DNA of 64,000 nucleotides from Pyrus communis (GCF_963583255.1 NC_084816.1:22327344-22391343), one strand, 5' to 3'. Positions 22,439-33,443 are shown, counted from the stretch's first letter. Notes: generated by a model from the letters alone, not told the origin. Program-made: numbers and translations.

Positions 22439-22599
22439 GTGGGAGGAGGATAGAAGAACCTTCTAGTGCTTGCTCGCGAGCTTGTTCACTTTGTGAACAT
22501 GCTCGTTGCACGCCCAACAGAGAGCCGCCTCGTCGGCGCAGCAGAGGACATTTGCCTCCGCTGCCTCGCAAACGTTGTACTGTATCTTCATCTCTCTCT

Positions 22600-23362
22600 A
22601 AACCCTTCCAAAATCTCTGCTTTTGTGAATTATTTTGGTGTCTCTCTCTCTCTCTGTCAGTTGAAGGATGAGGAGCGAGAGTGAAAAATGAGACAGCGAG
22701 CAATTTCAAGGTGACACGTGGAGGGTTTTAACAAGTGTCGTGGCTTAGGAGGCCTCCGTTGCTTTGCAACTGTAAATTGGACGATATTTCTGTTTACAAA
22801 TATCTTTGGGAGCTCAACTGACATTGCGTTCCGAGAAACAAAAATTGACAACTTCATTCGGGTCGGGTTTTGATTGGCTTTTATCTATTGGGTTTGAAAG
22901 TTGAATTAGCAAAACGGGTTTGGACAAGTCGGTTGTAATTTGGATGAATTAGCGAATTATGTTTCAACATGTTATTTTAAAATGATGTGAGTGTGGCCAA
23001 ATTGATTAGAACAAATGTGCTCCCTTTATATATTAACTGAAAGTATTGCGGAAAACGCTTTTTTATAACACAACGGTGTTCTTTTTATACTTTTTTATAT
23101 TAGTTTTAGTTCAAGTTGGAATGAAATAACAATCATAACAAGCCCGTGTACAGTTATTGATTACTTTTTCAATTATCCTCACACTAAATTTTAAATTGTT
23201 GTTTTCGGATTTAGGTAACTTGTCCCACAACATAAACACCACCCGAATCCACAAAACGACGGCCTAGTTTTGAAAGGACATCGGCCGGAGTAAGTAGGCA
23301 ATATATGGAGGGTAACAAAATTAATGAGAGGGCTCACTCAAGGACTGGCATTGTTTGGTATG
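22600..23362. other. upstream flank of the BBX22-like pseudogene; no gene
   Basis: A CT run at 22640-22660 may be its old 5' leader. Otherwise AT-rich DNA with nothing recognised. Confidence 0.5.
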
Positions 23363-23370
23363 GGATGGTA

Positions 23371-23947
23371 TAGGCCTGGCAAACGGGTCGTGTCTGTTGT
23401 GTTCGTGTAACATCTGTTATCTTAACGGGTCATGTCATGTCACACCCGTTATTTTAACGGGTCCTTAACAGGTCGGGTCACTTGACCCAAAGGGTAAAGT
23501 GACCCAACCCTTTATGACCTGTTAAGAAAAAAATATTTTTTTTCTTAAATTTGCACATACCACACATTACCACATAAATATTACTTCAAAACATTAAAAC
23601 ACATTTGTCATTTAAGTACTACATCTACACTCGAAAATAAAAGCCTAATAAAAAAACATCTATACACTGCTAGTCTATTACAAAATATTAAATGTGCAAG
23701 AATATGCTAAATGAAAACAGTTTTTGTTTTCAAGGTTGTGAAGCCTTTTTCAAAAATTTAAACCTTGCTAGTGGAATTCAAAGCTTGCATGTTAGAGTGA
23801 ATGAAAGAGAAGAGAAGGATAGCCTCCAACCTAATGCACAATGGATGACTGAGATTAAATCTCAGCCGATCCAATAGTCACCAATTTTTTAAATTTGATT
23901 TAATATATATATAATTATTATAGTTTTTAGGGGTATAAAATTGTTAA

Positions 23948-23996
<49 letters not shown>

Positions 23997-24215
23997 TGAT
24001 AGTATTTTTTTTAGGGTTATAAAATTATAAAATTAATATTTTTCTTATTGTGTATCGTGTTACTCGCGTGTACCCGAACCAACCCGTTATCTTAATAAGT
24101 GCTTATTAGGTTACCCAATAACGACCCAATTCGTTATCATGTCAACCTGAACACCTATTAGTTTTGTGTCATTTTGTGTCGGGTTATTGGATTGTGTTAG
24201 GAATTGTCAGGCCTA
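23371..24215. mobile_element. non-autonomous hAT element (845 bp)
   Basis: Perfect 8-bp target duplications GGATGGTA at 23363-23370 and 24216-24223; ends TAGGCCTGGCAA and TTGTCAGGCCTA are inverted with one mismatch. Inner subterminal DNA is rich in GGGTC/GACCC and TTAACGGGT words, usual binding-site clutter of this family. No transposase frame. Confidence 0.93.
23946..23991. repeat. (TA)n microsatellite
   Basis: About 20 TA units inside the hAT element. Confidence 0.9.
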
Positions 24216-24773
24216 GGATGGTACACCTTTCTTGGCGAGGTTTTGAACTTAATGAGATGAGATGTAGGAACTAATTAAGGGTAGGTGTCCATATTGAAGG
24301 ATTATTGAGGCTATAAAGCCTTATTTAAGCCACCTTAAAAATCATCAATTATCCACTTGTGTGGTTGGAAATGCTTTAATCTTATATGTTATTTGTACAA
24401 TCACATAATATAATCTATATAGGAAGCAGCAATTTTTCATGAATAATTAGCTCTCTGGGCATTACATGTGATGAACAATTTATATGAAACAAGTGTATTG
24501 GTATGTGCGGTTTTGTTTAATAATGCAATGTTATATGAAAAGAACTTAAATATGCTATTTCATTAATGAACTTGACCGCTACTTGATGACACACATATTT
24601 TATATAGGTCGTTCTCCTAGGCATGATAAGGTGACTTGTTGCTTTCTTTCAAGCAAGGTCGATTTGAAATTTTGAACTTATCTTTGGAAAATGTTCACTT
24701 ACTTGAAATGAAAGTAGAATAAATGACGCTCATATCTAATATACTTGAAATCTGAATGTGCAAAATTATGAAT

Positions 24774-24964
24774 GAGGATCCTTTGCGGATTCTTTTTGTG
24801 AGGACCTTGAGGATTCTCTAATCACGTCCGTTCATCACATATCGTGCGATTAGTTTTCGTCAGGTACTATTTATATTCAATTTTAAATTAAAAAAATTAC
24901 AATGATTTTTTACCGCACAATGTACGATGAACGAACGTGATTGGAGGATTCGGAGAGGATCCTC
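24774..24964. mobile_element. hairpin MITE of the GAGGATCCT family
   Basis: Inverted ends (GAGGATCCTTTGCGGATTC and complement of CGGAGAGGATCCTC) with pairing inner arms (ATCACGTCCGTTCATC against GATGAACGAACGTGAT). A related copy lies at 35297-35514 and shares GTTTTCGT(C/T)AGGTACTATT. Confidence 0.85.
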
Positions 24965-25145
24965 CTTCCTAAAATATCACATTGACACACCTTTAAACGT
25001 TGAGATGTTTTTTCTGTTTGACTATAAAAAATTAAAAATGAAATATTAAACGACTCCTTTGTGTTTATCGAAATTTGAAGAAGTAAACTGATTCATGAAT
25101 GATTGAACGAGATCAAATCGTGGTCGTTGAACTCAGTTACTTCTA

Positions 25146-25365
25146 ACCACGAGCTGGTGGCCCAGTGATAAAAGGTGAATTACGAGGCTTCCTTAAAACT
25201 GAAAACTAAAGGTCTCGAGTTCGAAACCCGCTGCTGGTGTGGAAGCCAAATTTGTGGTCAGGAGGAGGTTGAAATGCATTTGTAAGTTTTCCCGACCCCT
25301 TAAAGGGGTAGATAACCATGGCTTACCACTAGTTGTCCTTCTTAAAAAAAAAAAAAATAAATAAA
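25146..25365 (+). mobile_element. tRNA-derived SINE (220 bp)
   Basis: Begins with an A-box-like GGTGGCCCAGTGATA, has a B-box-like GAGTTCGAAACC near 25218, and ends in an A-rich tail. Flanked by 16-bp target duplications starting AACTCAGTTA (25130-25145 and 25366-25381; one difference). It inserted just upstream of the HEI10-like pseudogene leader. Confidence 0.9.
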
Positions 25366-25499
25366 AACTCAGTTAGTTCTATGATGCGGTATAGGCTCGT
25401 GATCCATCATTTTGGCAGGAATTTACTTCCGAATTCAGTTCGAGACATTCGGTAGGTTGTGCCGAACAGAAACAGAACCTTCGGTGCTGGGCTAAGACA

Positions 25500-26040
25500 G
25501 AGTTGAGAGTTTGGGCTCGAGTCAGCCCATTACTTCACATTCATATTAACCCGACCCGAGTCTCATATCTCGACGGGTACTTTTCTTTCGAATCAGAAGC
25601 CTTACGCGCACCAGTCATCCCGGCAGCAAGAACATTACCCGCCAAATCTGTTCCCAAACCGCTAGGGTTTCTCTTCACTTCTTTCTCTGCGTCCTCTTCG
25701 AATAGCTGTAACTTCATCTTTCCGATTGGAAGAGGCGAAAAAGAACAAAGAAATTTTCAACTTTTGCGGTAAATCTCTCTAAAGTATTACAATTTCGAAT
25801 TTCATCGCCAGTTTCTTCTCTATCATCTGTAATTTTCGATTTCGTTTACTTTTGGGCGTTTCGGGAAGATATTCGTACGAATCGGAGAGACGACTGACGT
25901 GGACGAGCGGAACATCACGATCGGACGGTTTGTAGTTTGATAGCTGAAGATTTTGTTCCGAAATCCTCGGCATCAAAGCTTTGGAGCAAGATTTTGGTTA
26001 ACGATCAGGTCTGATTCTCTATAAAAAAAAATATAAAAAA
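25500..26040 (+). other. former 5' leader/first intron of the HEI10-like pseudogene
   Basis: GC- and CT-rich DNA with AGGGTTTCTCTTCAC, then a possible donor at TTTTGCGGTAAATC. This resembles a 5' UTR exon; no protein support. Confidence 0.35.
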
Positions 26041-26258
26041 GGTTAACAACTCTCTTTTCACTGTTTGTTTGCTGAGAAAATGTTAAAAAGCAAAGGAACC
26101 TGCGTATATTAAGCATTGCTTATTTATCAATGAGGAAATGGAAATCATATTGTCACTGACATAAACCAGTCAAGATCCATGAGATATGCGTTGCTGACTA
26201 CCATGTTTTGTATGCCCCAGATATGCCGGTGCATTAGAGTTTGTCTTTGAAGGTTGAA

Positions 26259-27787
26259 ATGAGATGGAATGCATGTTGGCGAGAACTGGAAGGGTGAGCA
26301 GTTTCTACCATGTGGCCACCTTTTGTGTATCCTGTGGAGAGGAAGATTTTTCCTCGACATTTGTGTAACTTTAACTTTCTTGTAGAACTACGGTTGTTGT
26401 ATGTATGAATATTAATTTCCTTAACAGTGTGAAAAGGCACAGAGGATGCTGGCAAGATCCTTGGCAGTGACGGTGCGTGTCCCGTTTGTTATCAAGTGCT
26501 CTCTAAGAGGTAAGAAACTCTATTGATCTATTCTTCAAGCTATAATATGACATATTTTCTTTATTAACGAGTGTAACTATATGCACTGTGTGGAATAACT
26601 ACTGAAGACAAAATTTGGTCTGTTTCTAGCATCAATGCTTGCTGCAGAATCATTTTTTGCTCAGCGACTAGTTGAGCAATTCTTGAGGTATCGTTTGGTA
26701 TGCAGACGGGACGGGACGGAACGGAATGGGACGGGACTGAACGGAATGGGACGGGACAGGACGGAACGGAACGGAGCGGGAGCAAAGATGCCCTCAGATG
26801 GAAACAAGGAGGAAGAAGAAGGAGACGGAGATGTTACAATTTTGTGTTCCACGGATGTGGAACGAGTCGTTCCAGGGGGGTAAGGTGGAACGAAAATTCA
26901 CCCAAAACTCGTCCCATGGAACAGCTCGTTCCACCCGTTTTAGGCGCACCAAACGTGGGACGGAACGCCTTGTCCCACTCTGTTCCGTCCCGTCCCACGT
27001 ACCAAACGGTACCTGACAGAACCGAAGATTCAAGCGGTAATATGACAGTTCCTGCCACCAATAAAACTTTGTGTTTTGAATAGAAGCACTTTGGCAAACT
27101 TATTTCCTACTTACATATAGCAGTTGCCTTATTTTCATTTTACCCATCTCATTTTGGCTTTCCTCTTGGCAGTCATATGAAAGTTTTTGATATCAATCCA
27201 AATAACGAATGGTAAGTGTAAGCAAGCACTCACTGACTACACCTAGCTTGACTTCATACCTTATATTACTTTTCCTTTTGCGTTTGTAGCTTCTGTTTCC
27301 TTTTGATAACGTTCACAACATATTCTGTTTCAGATGGCCATGATTGGAGTGTCTCCACAGATATGTATCCTTTTCTATTTTGTCTGCAATTGAATAATCC
27401 GATCCGGTGATTGGTGCATTTCTTCATAGGAGGAGTGATGGAACTTGATTAGGTTTTTATCGTATTATATTCAATGTTTTGTAAAGGGACAATGGACAGG
27501 ACAATCCCTTGACAGTATTCCTAGTAATGAAGAGTGCACACAAAAGTGTCATGTTCTACATTGGCCAAAGGGAATTGGAAATGCAGTACAAGATGAACAG
27601 AATACAAGCTCAGTATCGGCAGAAATTTGAAGCAATGCAAGAAAAGTTTGGTGAGAAAATGGAACAGCTGCATGCTGCGTACCAGAAAATGGGGAAAAGG
27701 TGCCAAATGAATAATGATGGAACAAGAAATTGAGAGCTTGTCCAAGGATAAGCAGGAGCTGCAGGAAAAGTTTTCAGAGAAATCCTG
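26259..27787 (+). pseudogene. HEI10-like (CCNB1IP1 homologue) meiotic E3 ligase pseudogene
   Basis: Exons 26259-26326 (NACWRELEG), 26428-26509 (TEDAGKILGSDGACPVCY QVLSK), 27173-27211 (DINPNNEW), 27334-27364 (MAMIGVSPQI) and 27525-27787 (MKSAHKSVMFYIGQ, ELEMQYKMNRIQAQ, coiled coil, EIESLSKDKQELQEKF SEKS). These are the RING finger and coiled coil of plant HEI10, which marks class I crossovers. Splice borders are kept and codons split correctly across them (CAG ATA T/TA ATG). Broken: RING Cys to Trp at codon 3, TGA in place of Arg at 26295-26297, a 2-base loss in the TTCGH segment, and a 7-base insertion after CQM near 27708. The 3' half of the gene is absent; retroelement-like DNA follows directly. 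Confidence 0.88.
26687..27013. mobile_element. MITE with GGTAYCGTTTGGTA termini (327 bp)
   Basis: Ends GGTATCGTTTGGTATG and the complement of CGTACCAAACGGTACC; subterminal GGGACGGGACGGAACGG repeats on both sides in inverse. TGA flanks both sides (26684-26686, 27014-27016), a possible 3-bp duplication suggesting a PIF/Harbinger-like origin. It lies in the intron between HEI10-like exons 2 and 3. Confidence 0.85.
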
Positions 27788-27789
27788 GT

Positions 27790-29305
27790 CTTTTTTCCAT
27801 ACCTACTGATACTAATTCCCGAGGAATGTAGTCCCGTGATTGAGGCCTTGATAGAGTTTTACCACCCGTAAAAGTAGGGATAAAAATACTTAAAAATACT
27901 TGCAAGAGTATAAGGTTGTCGTAGTATAGCAACTCAAGCAAACCCGTTTTCCACAGGGATTGAATGAATAATTTATGTTTAAAACCAACGCTTAATTAAT
28001 TATTGAAAACAAAGTTTGGAAAATGTTGATTCTGGAATTTAATATAATAAAAACGAATTTTACATTTAATAAATAAATATAACTCAATATGGTGTCACTA
28101 ATACATAAATCGAGACACACGTCATCACGATGAGCCCATTAAGCTCCATGAAATCTCAACAACACTCTAAGATAAACAACACGCTAGAATAATTCGGGCT
28201 AATTGACTAAAAAGTCAACTGTCAATCAAGGTCGAGGGCAGGGTCCACAACCCTAGTAATCTAATTCGGAAGATTCGTCTATCAGATTTCTGATCCGTAA
28301 CTTCCCAAGAGTCTCTTTAATTTTCTAGAACAAAATCTTAAAATTTCGGAACGATCTAACGATCGGATCTCTGCTGATCACTAAAATTACGTGGCTGCCC
28401 ATGTTTAGTTTTATAAACTTAGTAAACCAATCCGAAAAGATCTGTATGTCAGATTCTCAATCCGTCAATTCCTAATATCCTCAAATATTACGTACTATAA
28501 CACACTAAAGTTTGGTCTAGATCTAGCGGTCGGAACGTCAATGCATATAATGCTCAAGTGACGATCTCTATTGAAACTATGTTCAAACGATGAGATTTCG
28601 TCAATCGAACTTCACATATGGAATTGGGTTATCAAATTTAGCCTAGGAATGTTAGCGGGTACCTTGGCCCAACCCAACTCGTTGGAAAATTCAACTAACT
28701 CTAAAAATTATCAAATTTTACAGAATTGTATATCTCAATGAGGGGAGAAGTTTTCATACCTGGGCCGAAATCTAATTCGGAGGGGAAGTGGCCTAAAAAT
28801 GCCTCGATCCGCCGAAAACCCTAGAAATGGGTGCACTTCAATTCGTCTTCACCGATGCTCCACCGCCACCAAACTTATTTGGGATTTGTTCCTGGCCTCA
28901 AGAGGAGTGGTTTGGTGGTGGTGGTCGGAATTTACAGAATCGACGGTTCTCCTTCGGAATACCCACGGAATCGGCGACTTCCGTTCTTCATTAAATCGGG
29001 GTCAATTTGACTGGGTTTTTTTTTATGTAAATGGAAGAGGAGAGGTCGAGGAGGGATTTCCAGGAAGTGGCCCGGTGCAATTCGCCCGAAATTGGCCAGA
29101 GAAAGCGTCGGAAAACAGGGAACCCGCCGGGTCGGGTTGCGTGTCAAAAAAAAGTCTGGGTTGGGTGGTTTTTTTCCCCTCCTTTTCCCTCCTTACTTCT
29201 CTTTCTCATTGGTCACCTCACATTCCTCCCTCTTTTTCTGATTGGGTGCCCTTTCACCCACTGCCATTTGGCATATTCTTTTTTTTTTTTTTTGGGGGCG
29301 GGGAT
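27790..29305. mobile_element. LTR-retrotransposon-derived DNA, boundaries unresolved
   Basis: Replaces the 3' half of the HEI10-like gene. The segment at 28255-28320 (AACTTCCCAAGAGT with preceding GGAAGATTCG words) resembles 47262-47317, so both belong to one retroelement family. GC-rich leader-like DNA at 28750-29150 gives long but non-conserved frames. I could not find clean ends. Confidence 0.55.
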
Positions 29306-29310
29306 TGCAG

Positions 29311-30930
29311 TCAATGTGATTGTTTTTCTGTATGTTCCCAATGTTGGAGTTGTAATTGTGCAGTCTTTATAAGAGTTTTTTTTTTTTTTTTTTTTAATAT
29401 TGTAAGTTTGAGGTGGACAAAATCTTTGGAATACTTATAACAATTAGCTATGTAGGCACGCATGAATAGTAAGAATTTAAATTTAGGAATTTCCAAACAA
29501 AGAAAAAAACTTAAACAGATTAAATGCTGTAGACCACAAAAATTAAAAAAATTCAATGTCTACCCAATTAATCCGTAAGCAGCCATATAGGGGATTTTTT
29601 TGATATATGATTTCCGGAGGCATTTAGAAGTTGAAAAAGTTTACAAAGGTGCTTGGGTAAATGCTTTTGAAGGTTTTTATGTTGTATCAAATTTCTCCTG
29701 AACAAGCGAACATGGTATTTTTATGGCTGTTATCAATGGTTGAGATGTTTAAGAGGTAGCGACGAACTCACAATAAAAGTGTGTTTCACTTTTGTAAACT
29801 GCACAACCGAGTTTGAATGTGATGAAGGATACCGATCATGGTCACTAAACTCGCCTAAACCAGTGAATTACAATGCTAGCATTTATGCATGGGACCTTGG
29901 GTTCAAAAGGGAGAAACGGAAAATGGTGGATTGTAGTTTGGGTAACAAAAGACCTGGAAGCAGATGCAAGTTGATACAACAAGAGGACTGCATTGCCTTG
30001 ATCAACATTTGTATATATGATGGGTCCATGATTGGTTGTAAATTGGTAAAACCAAGCCGTGTAAATGCAAATTTATTAAACACACCCAGGATTTAGTAAT
30101 CAAAAGATGATTGGTGAAATTTTGTAGACATTGTCATTCATCGGAATGAAGAAAAGATAAGGAATAGAGGTTTAAATATAAGAACTGATTATACTGAAAA
30201 CTACACAAACTGATTCTATTAAAAAACTATACAAATTGATTATACTAAAAAGTATACAAAATTGATTCTACATGTTTTTGAAACAGATTCTGGAAAAAAA
30301 AAATTATCGAGGATGGGTTTGATTGATGGTATGTATATAGTTTTGTTAAATATATACAAAATGACTCTATTGAAACTATATAGACAGATTCTTCTGAAAG
30401 GTATACAAAACTGATTTTGCAAAAATAGTTGATGAGATGTTGGACTGATGACATATATATAACTTTGTTGAAAATTCATATACAAACTGATTATATTGAA
30501 ATTATACAAATTGATTTTACTAAACAGTACACATAACTAATTCTACATATATTTGAAACTGATTCTGCAAAAATGGTCGAAGATGGGTTGAATTGATGGC
30601 ATGTATGTAGTTCTGTTAAAAATATATAAACATATTTTAATAAAACTATACAAACTGATTTGACTAAAAGGTACACAAAACTGATTCTACTTATATTTGA
30701 AATTGATTCTAGAAAAATTGTCGAGAACGGGTTGGACTAATGGCAACTATATAGTTTTGTTAAATGTCTACAAATTGATTCTACTAAAACTATAGAAACT
30801 GAATCAACTAAAAAGTATACAAAATTGATTATACATGTATTTGAAATTAATTATGCAAAAATAATCAAGGACGGGTTGGACGAATTAAAAAGTAAAGGAT
30901 ACAAATTGATTCTACATATAGTTTCAAAAA
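29311..30930. repeat. repeat block X, copy 3, with ~145-bp satellite
   Basis: Counterpart of 19080-20580. The satellite part (about 30180-30930) has landmarks at 30321, 30440, 30588, 30733 and 30877 (GATGG(T/C)ATGTATATAG-like), spacing 119, 148, 145 and 144. Block X therefore precedes the inhibitor gene in copy 3, as its remnant does in copy 1. Confidence 0.85.
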
Positions 30931-31478
30931 TGAACCTGCAAAAATAACCTAGGAGGAGTTAAGCTGATGACACGCATTGATTTCTTTAAAGTTGTGTGGG
31001 CTAGGCTATGTTAGCAAACATATTTGTTTGGAGTATGATTGGTAGTTTAAAATTTATTTTCATATTTTAGATTGAGCTTTAGGTATTATTGTAAGCTTCT
31101 CCTCGAAATGTTTAAAATCTAAGGGGTTTCATGAAATATTGTATATATTTTTTCCTCCATATGTAATGTTCCCGAAAAATTACTTAAACAATTTAGATGC
31201 CGCCTAAGAAAATAAACAAATTAAATGTCTACCAAAATAATACGCACTATATTGGGGATTTGGTGGCATGACCTTGTGAACAACCTAAAATTTATAAACA
31301 TCTTTTATCCTATACAGCATTGTATTCCAAATTGTAAAGGGATTTTAAAATTTTCAATTATTGAAATGACCACATAGATCAAATATTGACGCCATCAAAT
31401 GAGAAGTCGCTGACAAGAAATGCTATTCTTGATTATTATATCAAATTTACTACTCTATCATGACAACAGAAGAATACA

Positions 31479-32036
31479 TCAAGAGCGCAATACTTTGGCA
31501 ATTGCTGCAGCCACATAAGCAACATCGTGGAGAGCTTGGCTTTCATCTTTGAAAGGACTTCCGCCGGAAAAACGTTTTTCGCATGAATCTTCGTTTGCGA
31601 CGACATTGGTCATGCCTAGCTCTGCTGACTTATAATCATCTTTACCGAAAGCTTCAACAGCTTGAGGAATATCAAGTTGGAAAATATCGTCGTAGTTAAA
31701 TCTGCAGTCTTGTGCGGGTACATTTCCCACATCTCTATTGATCAGATCCTCGAGCCGGAGATTAGCTTCGTGTGCCTTAGCCCTAACTGCATCGACCATT
31801 ATGATGCCTAAGCCTTTGACATCTGCTTTGGCGCTTCGAGGGTCTGATTGAAGTGTAGAGACACAAAGATCGGGATATGGTGTTTGGTTGCATGTTTGTG
31901 CGATCAGATTGGCATCCATTGGAAAGAAGACCGTCATCCTGTTGCAGTGGCTAGTTGGAAGAAAGACAACTAGACAAACAATTTGAACGAGAAATATCAG
32001 TACTTTTGTTGAAGGAGAGTTCGAATTATTCTTCAT
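31479..32036 (-). CDS. invertase/pectin-methylesterase inhibitor-like protein, copy 2
   Basis: 185 residues from ATG 32036 (MKNNSNSPSTKV). An in-frame GTG at 32057 could extend it by seven codons, but the ATG matches copy 1 in position and length, so I choose it. Signal peptide, all four conserved cysteines (QTCNQTPYPDLC, QDCRFNY, DSCEKRF) and the C-terminal helix are intact. Differences from copy 1 concentrate in the loop at residues ~95-112 (LEDLINRDVGNVPAQDCRF). It is likely an active paralogue made by the block duplication; target enzyme unproven. Confidence 0.9.
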   Translation of the reverse strand: MKNNSNSPSTKVLIFLVQIVCLVVFLPTSHCNRMTVFFPMDANLIAQTCNQTPYPDLCVSTLQSDPRSAKADVKGLGIIMVDAVRAKAHEANLRLEDLINRDVGNVPAQDCRFNYDDIFQLDIPQAVEAFGKDDYKSAELGMTNVVANEDSCEKRFSGGSPFKDESQALHDVAYVAAAIAKVLRS

Positions 32037-32085
32037 CTTTTCTTTTCTGGTGCGCACAGAAAAATAGGGTAAACTTTAGGACTTC

Positions 32086-32760
32086 GGTATTTTGTGGTTG
32101 GCTTATAGAATATGAGGGGTATATATAGCAATACAGGAAGGCTAAACTACGATAGAAATCTTATCACATCAAAGCCCAATCAGAGTTATGTCAACATAAT
32201 TCCTTAAAAGTTAAAACAAAGAAACCTAAATTTTAATAAAATGACATAAAACAAAATCCCTAAAGAAATAAAATATTTTCCCTTTTTATTTTCGGACCGG
32301 ATTAATCTACAAAAGCCCCGTATGAGATCTTAATCAATATTAATTGGTGGTGTCACAATCACTTTATATAGAGAGTAAATCAATCGGAATTTTGTTCACA
32401 AGGGCCAATTTGATGAGCTAGCTAGGATAGGTGATTTCGGTATTTTGTGGTTGCGTTATAGAATGTGGGGTATAAATAGCAATACAGTAAGGCTAAACTA
32501 GGATAGAAATCTTATCACATCAAAACCCAACCAGAAATGTCAACATAATTCATTAAAAGTTGAAGCAGAGAAACCTAAATTTTAATAAAATAACATAAAA
32601 CAAAAACCCTAAATAAATAAAATATTTTCCTTTTTTATTTTCGGACCGGATTAATATACAAGAGCCCGGTATGAGATCTTCATCGATATCAATTGGATTT
32701 TTGTACACGAAGGACCAGTTTGGTGAGCTGGCTAGGATAAGTGATTCTCTTTTAATTTCG
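32086..32760 (-). promoter_or_regulatory. tandemly duplicated promoter of inhibitor copy 2
   Basis: Two direct units (~32086-32440 and ~32443-32760) share CGGTATTTTGTGGTTG, a TATA-like word, AAGGCTAAACTA, and TTTTCGGACCGGATTAAT. The proximal unit has TATATATA at 32120-32127; the distal unit has TATAAATA at 32471-32478 (TATTTATA on the gene strand). Copy 1 has one unit only. Confidence 0.85.
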
Positions 32761-33214
32761 ACTTAATTTGTTATAATCCAAAAATCGTACTTTTATGGAT
32801 GACATTTTATTATCAAATATGTGGTTCTTTTATTTGTTTGGATTAATTATATGTGGCATTGAATAAATGAAAATTGAAAAACATAAATGAATTTTTTAAG
32901 TCCAATCCAGTCATCTACTGACAATGGACTGGATTTAAGTCCAATTCAGCCTCACCCAACTAAGTGTTTCCCAAGCAATGAATTGGGATTCAAAGCATAA
33001 CCAATCCCTATCAACCCTATCTCTAAGGGCCAATCTTATCTAGCTTATACAACGAGCCCCAAGTTCTTTTACTCATGTGGAGTGTCGAAAGGATGGAGAT
33101 TGGACAAGTTCTTAGAAAGAAATAATATGATTTTAAATGATATTCAAAATTTTACAACTTTTTGCACGCGTGGCTCACTTTTAGAGGTTTTGCCGTATTT
33201 TTCTTAGTTAGAAT

Positions 33215-33390
33215 TGCAATATGGAAGCAAGTGGTAAATTCTACTCGTAATTAGGGCATTATTTTTCAATTTATTACGTTCGAGTTCAATTTTTTTTTTT
33301 TAATTCTAACAATATGGAAGCAAGTGGCAAATTCCACTCGTAATTAGGGCATTATTTTTCAATTTATTACATTCGAGTTCCAATTCTTTT
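33215..33390. repeat. ~95-bp tandem duplication
   Basis: CAATATGGAAGCAAGTGG, CTCGTAATTAGGGCATTA and TTACGTTCGAGTTC recur twice; copy 1 (around 18510-18590) has a single unit. Confidence 0.85.
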
Positions 33391-33443
33391 TTTTCTTTTT
33401 TTAATAAAGTTTAGATTAGACATTTTCGCTTGTAATAAAAAAA

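Larger units (their letters stand above)
20585..22591 (-). pseudogene. BBX22/LZF1-like B-box protein pseudogene, split by a hAT element
   Basis: On the - strand exon 1 starts at ATG 22591 (MKIQYNVCEAAEANVLCC … DEAALCWACNEHVH … NKLASKH), which is B-box 1. After the nested transposon the exon resumes (HIPKCDICQ) to a donor at 21114. Exon 2 from 21005 carries B-box 2 (FFCLEDRALLCRKCDVAVHT … FVSAHRRFLLTGIKVG) and a C-terminal part (TVPQ, CIDEFLGLSDLDQSFGYI). B-box proteins of this type are light-signalling transcription cofactors. Broken by TAG at 22463-22465, a Cys-to-Tyr change near residue 5 (zinc ligand), TAA at 20991-20993 where the family has an aromatic residue, the transposon, and 3' truncation at ~20585. 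Introns are kept, so it is a DNA-level copy. Confidence 0.87.

Noticed and set aside
23692..23877. 61-codon + strand frame
   Set aside because: Lies inside the non-autonomous hAT element and matches no transposase.
26564..27097. Multiple frames on both strands with Arg/Gly/Thr or Pro/Ser/Val repeats
   Set aside because: Artefacts of the GGGACGGAACGG arrays of the MITE at 26687-27013.
28799..29440. 213-codon + strand frame
   Set aside because: It spans two unrelated repeats (LTR-like DNA and block X), has poly-Phe from T-runs and no family match.
32037..32057. Seven-codon N-terminal extension of inhibitor copy 2
   Set aside because: It begins with GTG, and the downstream ATG gives the same 185-residue length as copy 1.
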